A stretch of 64,000 bases of DNA, taken from NCBI GenBank assembly GCA_029945375.1, contig CM057057.1, positions 1,984,001 through 2,048,000 of the forward strand. Direction: 5' to 3'. The DNA comes from Agaricus subrufescens (lineage: Eukaryota > Basidiomycota > Agaricomycetes > Agaricales > Agaricaceae). Below are positions 54,732 through 64,000 of the stretch, piece by piece. The notes beneath the pieces were generated by a model. That model saw only the letters and a list, made by a program, of their open reading frames with translations, was not told where the DNA came from and did no database searches. The translations under genes were made by a program, and so were the position numbers. How positions within the stretch are numbered: position 1 is the stretch's first letter; each line of letters starts with the position of its first letter.

Positions 54732-56814
54732 TCAAGCTCGAGGTTGGGGGGGTTGAGGAGCAGGGTCAGAGTGAGGTTGAGGAGGGAAATCAGATAGGCC
54801 ACCAGCACTGGCAACTCCAGGTTGCATGTTGCTCAAGCTCAGCTGTGCCTGGAGTTGCTGAGCGAGCTCTTGGTCATGGTTAGGAGGGGGTGCTGGAGTG
54901 CGGGTGATAATTTGGTGGCAAGGGTTAACAGGTGACGGAAGAGAAGGCTCGGTATCACCTACATCCTCACCTTCATTCGCATCCTCATCGAAAGTTATAG
55001 GCTGAGGTGCGGAGATGGGAATTGAAAGGCCAGCCGTGATAGTGGGGCGAGGGTATACAGACGTGGGGGTCCCAGACTGGGCAGAGATAGAAGGGGGCAG
55101 TGGATAGGAGCGGACAGGTGCGGGGGCAGGAGCATTGCTGTGAGGGGGGTCTGCGGTGGTTTGCTGATGGGTGGGGACCTGACCAGCGAAGAGCGAATGC
55201 GACAATGAGGGAGGGCCAGTAGGGGGGATGGTTTGCAAAGGGTGGGCGGCAGGTCGAGCAGAGGAGACCAAACTTAGTGATGTGGGGGCGGCAGGAGGGG
55301 GTACGGGTGCTGTGGGAGGGGCCTCGGATTGAAGGACGGTGCGTCGGTATCTTTCCATTTCGTCCTCTTCATTGAGCGGAACATCACCGAAGTTGAATTC
55401 TTCCCCACAATCACCAACATTTCCATCACCAAAGAGCTCGCGGTTCCAATACGCGAGAGTCTCTAAGATGTGGTGCTTGTGGGCGTCTTGGCTCCCTTCG
55501 ATAAGGCTCTTGTATTTGAAGTAACGAGTGCAATAGGCAGCACCTGTCTCCGCCCCTTTTTCCGAGAATGAGGGATCGCCTGAAACTACGAAGGACGCCT
55601 GGAAGGAAGGAGGTCAGTAAAAAGTGACCGTTCAAACATATTGACTTACCAAGATAGCAGCGGCTGCAACAATGCCAGGCATAACCTTGGTGATGTTACG
55701 CTGGCGGGCGAGGCAAGTGGGGGAGGTGGTGAAACGAGAGATTTGTCCTTGTTGGACAGCAATGGCGTGTCCGGGAGCTTTCTCCCCGAAAAGGATACAG
55801 CGTGCAACCTAGTGTAAACAGTTCAGAGCCAGATAGAATACATTTTAAACAGTGGTAATGTACCTGGATTAAGATTCCTGAGCAAAAGATTTCCTTGACA
55901 CGGCTTGTGTCAAGTTCTGGGAAGAGGATGGGGGGTAATTCGAGGTATTTGTACGTCGGCTTGGAATCGTCTGAAAGGCTAGAGGAGAGCGGGACTTGAG
56001 ATGGCGGGATTAAGAAGCGAAGACATTCAGGCTCTTGAATTCGAGCCTGTTCACATAGAGCAACGGACTGGGCGATGATTGGAGGGCAGCCAGCAAAGAT
56101 GTTGACTGCAACATTTCAAATGTTGCGAACAAGAGTGGAACGTTCCGAAAGAATAAGATACTGGACCTATAGCACCAATGTAAGTTTTTGACTCAATTGT
56201 AAAACACGACGAATGTGCTTACCTCCTCCTTCAAGAGGCTCGATTTTTCAAGGAGTATGTGGTAGTTGGGGGGTAGTTCAGAGTATAGGATGTAGGTGTG
56301 ATACAAGTCGAGATTCTCGCTGCAGGAATAACAGTCTTGGACAAGTGGGAAGGGATTCGATGTAAGTGGCACCTGCTGGAAGCAGGTGTCACCTAGCCAT
56401 AGGAAGTGCATAGCGACAAGGGCCCAAATATCCTTGTTGATCCTGCTCTTGATGATCTCGAGTGGTGTCCCCGAGAGATCCCCAGCTCCACGGACTCTCT
56501 TGCAGCCTGCTGATTTCGTGACATGGCTGTTGGCACCTGAGAGGAGTGAGGCTTTGAGTGTTGAGAGCTCCGCACGTAAAGCCATCACCTCTTGACCCTT
56601 TGTGTCGAGAGCGAGTTGGCAACGACGAAGAGCCTAGAGATAATTACTAAGTGCTGATCAACACTGGATAAAATTTCGTACATACCTCTTTGAGGGCCGC
56701 CGGATTCATGGCAGTCCCAGATAAGACATTCCGCGCATACGCAGAGGCTTCGTCATCCAAGCCTGAGTCACTTTGGCTGGTAGAACTATCAGCGGAGTGG
56801 AAAACTGATGCCAT
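54732..56814 (-). pseudogene. Plavaka companion gene (conserved mushroom repeat-associated protein)
   Basis: Minus strand. Exon 1 56814-56686 (MASVFHSADSSTSQSDSGLD), exon 2 56633-56223 (coiled-coil-like ALRAELSTLKA then FLWLGDTCFQQVPL), then an exon with SERSTLVRNI, TGA (56116-56118, Arg expected) and NVAVNIFAGCPP. The following part has the family core ITKVMPGIVAAAAILASFVV, SFSEKGAETGAAYC and YFKYKSLIEGSQD, also found in many unnamed Agaricomycete proteins. The end is Pro-rich (APPTAPVPPPAAP) with an acidic patch. Function unknown. An in-frame ATG at 56874 is an alternative start. The lone TGA makes this copy probably inactive. Confidence 0.55.
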
Positions 56815-57163
56815 CGAATGGAGAAGATGGCAGAGGGAGCAACTCGTGAAGGCAGTGGGATGGGAGGGCACCATTCAAAGCTATGGTGTTTTTATAACCA
56901 TGGGGGTCAGAGAGCGGTCGCATGTATCCAATGGGCACATGCCCACTAGAGAGTAATAGGACGTAGCAGTGTAGGATGCTACATGCCTATAATTACATTT
57001 CTTTTACATAACTTCTAAAGCCCCTCCCTCATGTTCAATATTGAGACCCTTGGTGGCTGTTTCACTGCATGTTTATGTAGGTCAGACAGAGTAATTAATA
57101 GCTACTAGTACAAAATCATGAAACATTTTCCATGTCAAAGCTATTCAAAATATGCAATCAACA

Positions 57164-60100
57164 TTACTGTCCATATACATACTGCTCCAACTCATTCTGT
57201 GCTCGCAAAAACATGTCAGGGTCAAGTAAATCATAGAGAAAATAATCATTCTTGTAGATACCACTCTCCCCAGATGGAATCAAAACTGCACCACGCAGAA
57301 TTGAATGAATAGAGATGAAAGCAGCTGACCTAGCTGAACTTGTTGCTTGTAGACGTAAGAGTTGAAGATCATTATCTCGTGGAGGTCGGTTGTGTTGCTT
57401 GTAAATTGGTATGAAGGGCTGGATATATGCAAATGGATAAGTGGTTCCACGTATTGAGCATGTAAAAAGCAGTTTGAGCCTGGCAAAAAATGGAGGAGTA
57501 GCATGTACCAAGACACAGTCATATCTTGGGTTTTCATGAAATTCTTCACGACAATGAAGATTGTCACTCTTCATCTTCCAGTCTGACAAGCAGGTGTACC
57601 CAACATTCAACACCTTGTTAACCACAATCTTTTGGAATAATTAGCAGGACAATTCTTGTATGAAACTGGATATTACAATACCAAGTTTTCTTCTTCAAGT
57701 TGAATTGTCTCTTCTGCTTCTATAATCTTATAGTCCTGCAAGAATCTTGACAACCAATCTTGAAAGCGAAGTTGGAAGCGATCAAAGGATTGATCATGTG
57801 TATAAAGATCTTCAAGATCTTGAAATGATATTGGCAACTTGTCAGGTACTGCTAGTCTTCGGATTGATGCATAGTCCTCTTCTGATGAAGTACTTGATGT
57901 AGATACTGTTGTTGAGACTTGTACATCTAAGTTTGTGAATGAAATTTTGAACAATCATATGATTGGAAACACTTACTATCCAATTGTTTGTCTTTTGACT
58001 TTTCCCATTCATCAAGCATATCAAGGTTACTTCGGATAAGACTTGCTGCTACCATTTTTTCATCTCCTTTGAGAATCTAATGAATGTTCTGATCAATATC
58101 ACATTATAGTCAATAATAAATACTATGACTAACCTGTTCACCAAAATTCTTGAAATTTGTTCGACGAAGGTAAAATTTCCGGATAGGTCCATGCATCCGC
58201 TCATTTGGTTTTGTACTGAAATTTCTAGCAGCACCTTTGTTTACAATATCATCAAAAAGATGTTGTCGAAGATGGAGTTTAGGAAAATTCCATGACTTCA
58301 CTTGAATTTTTGATGCATCTTCATCTTCAGAACTATCTTCATCTTCATCAGGGAAGATACCAGCTTCCTGATTTGCAAGATCAATGTATTTCTATTAAAG
58401 CAAGATAAATAATTTGAAAAAATGAAACAATAGTACAAATCATACCGTAATTTCATTACCAAACTTTTGCAATTCCTTTCTCCCCTTCAGAACTGTTCCA
58501 TGTGTATGAAGTTCAAACTCAGCATACATCCGAACATTGAGATATGGCCGTAGACACTTCAACAGTTGATATGTTGCTGTATCCCGGTCACGTCCTATGA
58601 CACAAGTAGCAGCAAATATAAAAAGCTTATTATAAAGTAAGTAAATTTCGCATTATGTCATATTTTAATAACTTACTGATGAAATATCCCTATTCTTAGA
58701 TCCATCATTGAATGAAATATTCATGACAGATTTGAAATGGTTAAGACCAGTCCATCGGGGTACTTGATCAAATCTATATTCAATCCAAATTAGCTAGCAG
58801 CATTAAAAGAAAAATAAAACATACTGTGAATCAATTTTTGAAATTGAATCACGATCAACAATACGTTGCTTGAATTGAGTAAAGAAATGGTCTTCCCATA
58901 GGCCATTATCATCAGAGTGAAGGGTGTCATATGAAATAGCATGATAAATGTCACTGTGCACTAAGTTTGAAAATGCATTCTACAAGTATAATAATAAGTT
59001 TCTCTGTTACAACAAAAAACAACCCACTTACTTTAACAGGTCGAAGACCAAATGCTTTCAATTGACGTTCACATTCTGCAGCTGAAATACCAGGTGCCAT
59101 GGCATCAGAGACAATTCTTGTCATCTCAGTCTGATGTCGTAGTGGATGTAATTTTGTTACATTACTTAATTCATCTCTTGGGACAAGACACACAGGACAT
59201 GGAAAGTTTGCTTTTGAACCTCGAGTTAAACTGACGGTTGTACTATCAATAGTAATCAATACAATGTCATAGCTAATAATGAATAACAAGAAATGCTTAC
59301 TATTCTTCAAAATCAGCTGAAAAAATTAATATGACCACAAACAAGCATCTTGATATACCATCACCACAATTAATCCAATTTCCAGTTTCATCAGCCTGAA
59401 TAATGTTCTCAAGAAATTTGTTGAAGCTTTCATGCCAAACTGCATTTTTGAAGTTTGTGAATGACGTTTTGCCTGTTTCTTTAGTATCCTCATGTACCTA
59501 TATCTAATAGTCAATCAACAAATCATAAAACAATAGATAGACTTACAATTGGCAACCATCCTACAACTCGACCTCCTCCTACTCCATCAGAATTACGTAT
59601 GTTGACAGGCAGATTTCCAAGACGAGCTACAATTGGATATCCTTTTGCTGTGCTAAATGTTGATAATTTTGCTTTATCAGCATAAAGGATCAGGGCGATT
59701 GGAGTTGCATTGTCAGGTAGCTTTGACTATCAAATATCAAAAATCAATAAAAATGGCTAAAATGTATTTTTAAAATATCAAAACTTGCCTGAGCATCCCA
59801 AAATGCTTCAGCTGTCCATGGTTCATCAACAAATCTCTCAAATTTCTTCAGGCTATTATCCCACCGGAATACTCGTTGTGCTTCCCATGTAAAGTTTGAT
59901 GCTAAATGTGGATTTTTGACGTTTTCAATAATCCACTCCCAAGGGTCACGGAATTTGAATGGGAACAAAATGGGGACATCCTTGTACATAACACTAACTT
60001 CAGAATGTTGAAACTATACAAACATATTAGTATTATTTAAAAATAAAATATATAACATACTGGAACATGTTGTTCTGTTGTGAGATCCCAAATTTTCTCG

Positions 60101-60892
60101 ACCTCATCCACAGATTTTATTGTAAACACATCATATTCATCATCTGGTCCTGCTACAATTGCCCTGTTGATCAGATTAATGAGTTTTGTAACTTGGGTAT
60201 TATTCATGTAGCAATGTAATGCAAGTTCACAGAACTCGAAATCAAGACGAGTACGAAATGGCTGCCAGGGCTTCGGATCAGGTGGTAGTTTGGATGACCG
60301 CTGCTGGCCATAATCTGATAGACTATGGACAGTATAGTCTCGGTGAGAGTGAGGGTGGTATTCAGTAAGGACATAGTCATTTTGGGAAAATGGGTGTTGA
60401 TGAGGAAAGGTAGTTGGTAGTTCTGAGAGATCAGAACTGGCATGCGACCACAATTCCTGATTCAATGATGGTGATAGAGGGTCATCATCGTTGTCAAAGT
60501 CAACATCCATGTCGGAATCATCCCCATCTTCATTTGTAGGTGGGTGACTGCCACAGTATGAATTAGTATATAAAGCTTAAACAATCAAAATAATTAAACT
60601 TGCAGATTATTATCAAATTCTGATGTTACTGATGTGCTCGAAGTGGCTCCAGGTGGCAAAAAATCTGAGAATAAATCATAGTGATGTTAAGTTTATTTTA
60701 TTCTATACTACTAATTAAATAAGAACCTCGATGGCCTATAATTCGAGTTGAGGTGGGCTCAAAATTGGCAGCCAGCTCAAGATCAGTCCTCCGAGAGGCT
60801 GCCTTTTTCTCACAGGCTATGCGGTGTCGTCCAATGCCTTTAGAGGTGAATATATCTCCACAGATTTCACAGCTAACATCTTTGAGGGGCAT
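57164..60892 (-). CDS. Plavaka transposase, multi-exon
   Basis: Catalyses excision and insertion of the element. The N terminus has a zinc finger, CEICGDIFTSKGIGRHRIAC. The diagnostic Plavaka block follows (KPWQPFRTRLDFEFCELALH), then PILFPFKFRDPWEWI, GVGGGRVVGWLP, ANFPCPVCLVPRDELSN, FDQVPRWTGLNHFKSVMN and LHLRQHLFDDIVNKGAARNF then STKPNERMHGPIRKFYLRRT. The C-terminal exon (57625-57164) ends QNELEQYVYGQ and TAA. At least ten exons with 45-65 nt introns; I did not close every junction. No nonsense codon seen in the main exons, in contrast with the companion gene, so the transposase may still be intact. Confidence 0.72.
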
Positions 60893-60949
60893 TTTGCGTC
60901 GAAAACAAAAGCGGAGGGGTGAGTTAAGGGGAAGAAAGGGGCTAGCGCT

Positions 60950-61112
60950 GACCCTGGTCCGGCCACATCAGCGTATCCGAAATGGTCAGGCCATCGGCTA
61001 GCCTGATCAGGGCAACTCACGGCCTAATCAGCCGTTCTGACAGCATGATCCTGGCATGATCCTGTGCCGGTCAGGGAAATGCCCTGATCAGGCACCTTAC
61101 AGTTTTCCGACA
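60950..61112 (-). repeat. Right terminal and subterminal repeats of the Plavaka element
   Basis: Inverse partner of the left end: AGTTTTCCGACA at the outer edge and CCTGATCAGGG, CATGATCC and CCGGTCAGG words inside, 60 bp or more upstream of the transposase start. Confidence 0.65.
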
Positions 61113-62208
61113 CTAATAAAAGCTATTGCAAAGGCTATAACCACAATTTTGTTCATCTTCCATACAATGCAAACACATAAAACCAGTATGTCTACATTAA
61201 GTGCAAAATATGAGATGTAAAAACAGTGCAAATCAATCTCTTGAAAAAAGAACTTACATTCAGAAAGAAATGAGCCAAGGATTGTACTAGCTATTACTTG
61301 AGATATGTTTCAGTTGTTTGCAAATGATTAAAAAACATACCCCTAAAACATGCATCAAAGTCTTACAGAAGCTACCACCCATTTCAGAGAAATCTTTGCA
61401 TGATCAGTAATAGCCTTGATGGTGAGGGATACTATATTTGACTTACATAAAATAAAACTGATAATCACATCTGCAACTATGCCATATCAATTGACAAGAT
61501 ATAGCACTTTCATAAGAATTTTTTGTTTCTGACCTGTATTACAATACCAGACCAATTGGATTTCCATGTTCAAAGTGATTATCCACTCTTAGACCTATAT
61601 CATACATGTCATGATTGTGATATATGAGAAAGTATAGTGATGACTCATGAGAACTACAACTGTGGCCACTTGATGGAAAGTTTCAATTCAATACTGGTGC
61701 ATTCTCTTCTAAAGCAAATACAAATAATTACCATGTATCCACTAAAGAAGGTAGAAGTATATTAAAAAGTTGATTACACAATCAAATGAGACTTACTTGA
61801 ATAACAACAATATGGGTAAGAATTGACAACAATTTGTCATCTAGAAATAAATTACCCTTAGAATTCAATTCCTTGGCTACAATGGCAATCATCTAGATAA
61901 GTGACAGAAAAAAGAAGTGGGTAGTGTAAGAAGGACTGAGACAGAGGTTGATAGAGAATGAGAGCAACAGAGAGATGGGTAGAAGAACAGACAGGGAATG
62001 AAGAATGACTGATGTTGTGTATCGCAATAAGGAGTTTATATCTATGATGTTATATTCTGTTTCCAGAACTTTCCAATCATTCCCAACATTTCCTTTTCCA
62101 TCTAGAACATTCCATTTCCATTTCCAGAATGTTCCATGGAATCCCACTGTCAAGTTTCCTTTTGATGGGATCCACTTGGGACCTCTGTCTTTTGGGTTCC
62201 CTAATTGG
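61113..62208. other. AT-rich spacer
   Basis: No gene. Between about 62058 and 62140 there are several TTC/GAA pairs (CCAGAACTTTCC, CTAGAACATTCC, CCAGAATGTTCC) that resemble loose heat-shock elements, just outside the Tc1 element. Confidence 0.35.
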
Positions 62209-62210
62209 TA

Positions 62211-62430
62211 CAGTGACGGACAAAAGGGTTGCAATGTTTGGCACCCCTTCAAAGATACCGCTATAGCGTGGGAACTATTAACTATGGAGTCACATGAGTG
62301 GTACCGTCTGATAGCACTGCTTCTGTGCTTTCCCACAATATGCATATCATTATGTAACACTCAATATTGATGGAGTTATAGGCAGTTTCTTGACAAAAGT
62401 CCATTGCAACCCTTTTGTCCATCTCAGTCA
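62211..62430 (+). repeat. Left TIR of the Tc1 element
   Basis: 220 bp, outer site at 62216-62236, inner inverted site at about 62402-62422. The inner edge CATCTCAGTCA itself resembles the outer edge of the element in inverse. Confidence 0.88.
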
Positions 62431-62561
62431 AGGTTGAACAAAGTCACCTGACTTTGTTGATTGACAGGGAAATTCAGCACAGCCACAATCAACAAACATG
62501 AAAATCAGCACAGCCACCTCTCCTATATATATAACAGCCATCATTGACTCACTCCTTAGCC

Positions 62562-63578
62562 ATGAAGCCCCTCACAACCAGTCAGCTCTCTCACATCCTC
62601 CATCTGCTTGACTCTGGAGCATCTGCTCATCACATCTCTGCTACAACTGGTCTACACCTCTCTACTATATCCAGAGTCAGGTCTAAGCACAGACCTGAGC
62701 TTGCCAAGCCCACTGGTGGCCGTCCCAAGCTACTTTCTCCTTCAGATACCCGCTATGTCATCCGCTTAATCACCTCCCAGAAAGCTGACAATGCCTCCCA
62801 AGTCAAAAGAATGCTTACCCATACACTTCCCCACTCAGTATCTTCAAAGACTATTTGCAGAAATCTTTCCCACGCTGGCATGAAGGCTGTAGTTAAGGTT
62901 AAACGTCCTCTTCTTACTGCTAAGCATAAGAGGGACAGATTGGAGTGGGCTATAGAGCATAGAAACTGGACTGTGCATGACTGGAAGAGTATTGTATGGT
63001 CTGATGAGACTAAGATCAATCGTCTAGGCTCAGATGGGAGGAAGTGGGTATGGAAAAAACAGGGGGAGAGCTTGAATGATAGGCTGGTGTCTGGGACTCT
63101 GAAGTTTGGAGGAGGATCTTTGATGATGTGGGGTTGTATGTTCTGGGAAGGATGTGGCTATGCATGCCAGATTGAAGGTAAGATGGATGGTGAACTGTAT
63201 GTTGAGATTTTGGAGGAGAACCTGGAGGCTAGCCTGGAGTATTATGGGAAAGAGAGGGAGGATTTCACCTTTCAGCAGGATAATGACCCCAAACACAGGT
63301 CCAAAAAAGCTCAAAACTGGTTCAAAGACAAGGGAATTGATGTTTTACCATGGCCTGCACAGTCTCCTGATATTAACCCCATTGAACACCTGTGGAATTA
63401 TCTCAAACTCAGGCTTGAGGAGTATGAAGAAGCACCAAGGGGGATAAAGGAACTTTGGGAGAGGGTGGATATAGAGTGGAACAAGATAGAACCAGAGGTG
63501 TGTCAGAATCTGATAGAAAGTATGCCTAGGAGAGTGGAAGCAGTGATTCAGGCCAAGGGAGGGTATACAAAGTACTGA
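62562..63578 (+). CDS. Tc1-family transposase (DD34E), 338 aa
   Basis: Cuts and pastes the element at TA dinucleotides. The N-terminal helix-turn-helix region reads LLDSGASAHHISATTGLHLS and GGRPKLLSPSDTRYVI (with the GRP linker). Catalytic residues: first Asp in IVWSDETKINRLGSDGRKW, second in FTFQQDNDPKHRSKKAQNWF, and Glu in WPAQSPDINPIEHLWNYLK, with exactly 34 residues between the second Asp and the Glu. I start at the ATG at 62562 because a CTATATATATAAC box lies about 40 bp upstream; the frame extends a few codons further up without an ATG. The length of about 340 aa is normal and the frame is undamaged. Confidence 0.93.
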   Translation: MKPLTTSQLSHILHLLDSGASAHHISATTGLHLSTISRVRSKHRPELAKPTGGRPKLLSPSDTRYVIRLITSQKADNASQVKRMLTHTLPHSVSSKTICRNLSHAGMKAVVKVKRPLLTAKHKRDRLEWAIEHRNWTVHDWKSIVWSDETKINRLGSDGRKWVWKKQGESLNDRLVSGTLKFGGGSLMMWGCMFWEGCGYACQIEGKMDGELYVEILEENLEASLEYYGKEREDFTFQQDNDPKHRSKKAQNWFKDKGIDVLPWPAQSPDINPIEHLWNYLKLRLEEYEEAPRGIKELWERVDIEWNKIEPEVCQNLIESMPRRVEAVIQAKGGYTKY

Positions 63579-63599
63579 ATAGTAGAGATTTGTACTTTG

Positions 63600-63819
63600 T
63601 GACTGAGATGGACAAAAGGGTTGCAATGGACTTTTGTCAAGAAACTGCCTATAACTCCATCAATATTGAGTATTACATAATAATATGCATATTGTGGGAA
63701 AGCACAGAAGTAGGGCTATCAGACGGTACCACTCACGTGACTCCATAGTTAATAGTTCCCACGCTATAGCGGTATCTTTGAAGGGGTGCCAAACATTGCA
63801 ACCCTTTTGTCCGTCACTG
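63600..63819 (-). repeat. Right TIR of the Tc1 element
   Basis: Inverse copy of 62211-62430 with the same length and about 98% identity by eye. Confidence 0.88.
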
Positions 63820-64000
63820 TAAGTCCACTTCCCAGAACCAGTAGTGGTTGGCTGGTTATGCCGTAGTTCCTTTTTGGGACTATGGTTGCACTCCTGTGGT
63901 TGCTCTACAACCAACACAACATGGGCCATAACTTTCCAATGGCCAATGCAACTGTATCTGGATCAGTACTCATTCCTATTGCAATGTGATTGCTATATCT

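Larger units (their letters stand above)
53572..61112 (-). mobile_element. Plavaka-type DNA transposon, 7.5 kb, two genes
   Basis: Ends are imperfect inverted repeats: TGTTGGAAAACT at the left, AGTTTTCCGACA at the right, each followed inward by many CCTGATC, GGATCATGCC and CCGGTC words (53590-53800 and 60950-61100). Between them, both on the minus strand, are a Plavaka transposase (57164-60892) and a second gene typical of mushroom repeats (54732-56814). Plavaka is a CACTA-related superfamily expanded in Agaricomycetes. No long target duplication is evident; at most two bases (CT) repeat at the ends. Confidence 0.72.
62211..63819 (+). mobile_element. Tc1/mariner element, 1609 bp, apparently intact
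   Basis: Flanked by TA on both sides (62209-62210 and 63820-63821). The TIRs are 220 bp each, with about five mismatches, starting CAGTGACGGACAAAAGGG. A complete transposase frame lies between. The word GGACAAAAGGGTTGCAATG occurs at the outer end of each TIR and again, inverted, at its inner end, giving four probable transposase-binding sites. Confidence 0.92.

Noticed and set aside
61893..62360. 155-codon minus-strand frame
   Set aside because: It runs across the left TIR of the Tc1 element and unrelated flank, so it is a chance frame.

Overview
The window looks like nuclear DNA of an Agaricomycete (mushroom-forming basidiomycete). Reasons: GT-AG introns of about 45-65 nt in nearly every gene, two genes of the basidiomycete DUF6533-like membrane family, a Plavaka-type transposon, a fungal TET/JBP-like dioxygenase, and a tRNA-Ser with a short intron. 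All calls come from reading the sequence; no database search was run. Exon models marked as phase-checked splice to an exact multiple of three.

Layout. 1-16.4 kb is a host-gene island: a small unknown gene (1249-1708, +), the KEOPS subunit CGI121 (1730-2498, -), a membrane-anchored protein disulfide isomerase (2636-4565, +), class II fructose-bisphosphate aldolase (4980-6598, +) with tiny internal exons, two paralogous DUF6533-like multi-pass proteins (8131-9368 and 15106-16343, both -), tRNA-Ser(GCT) (12287-12382, -) and a coilin-like gene (12482-14377, +).

17.0-64 kb is a transposon graveyard and nest. In order: a non-autonomous hAT element (17079-17982, 8-bp TSD); a Tad1/L1-like LINE (18045-40070, about 14-bp TSD, poly-A tail) whose reverse transcriptase is split by a young Ty3/gypsy element (22465-36770; LTRs differ by 3 substitutions and 1 indel); an 11.5-kb DNA transposon with long TIRs (41266-52750) carrying an rve-type integrase, a TET/JBP-like dioxygenase and other decayed genes; a 292-bp solo LTR (52904-53195); a Plavaka element with two genes (53572-61112); and an intact Tc1/mariner element (62211-63819).

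Most unusual is the gypsy element. Gag, protease and pol lie in three successive -1 frames, and the two junctions share the same T5-stop slip motif. Between pol and the 3' LTR sit about 4.7 kb with two antisense, intron-containing genes (353 and 535 codons-worth of protein), each with its own TATA box. Antisense introns would not be removed from the sense genomic RNA, which explains how they survive retrotransposition.

The older elements (LINE, 11.5-kb transposon, Plavaka companion gene) are broken almost only by TGA stops (15 TGA to 1 TAG located), as expected from CGA to TGA decay at methylated CpG. The young gypsy element is free of such stops.
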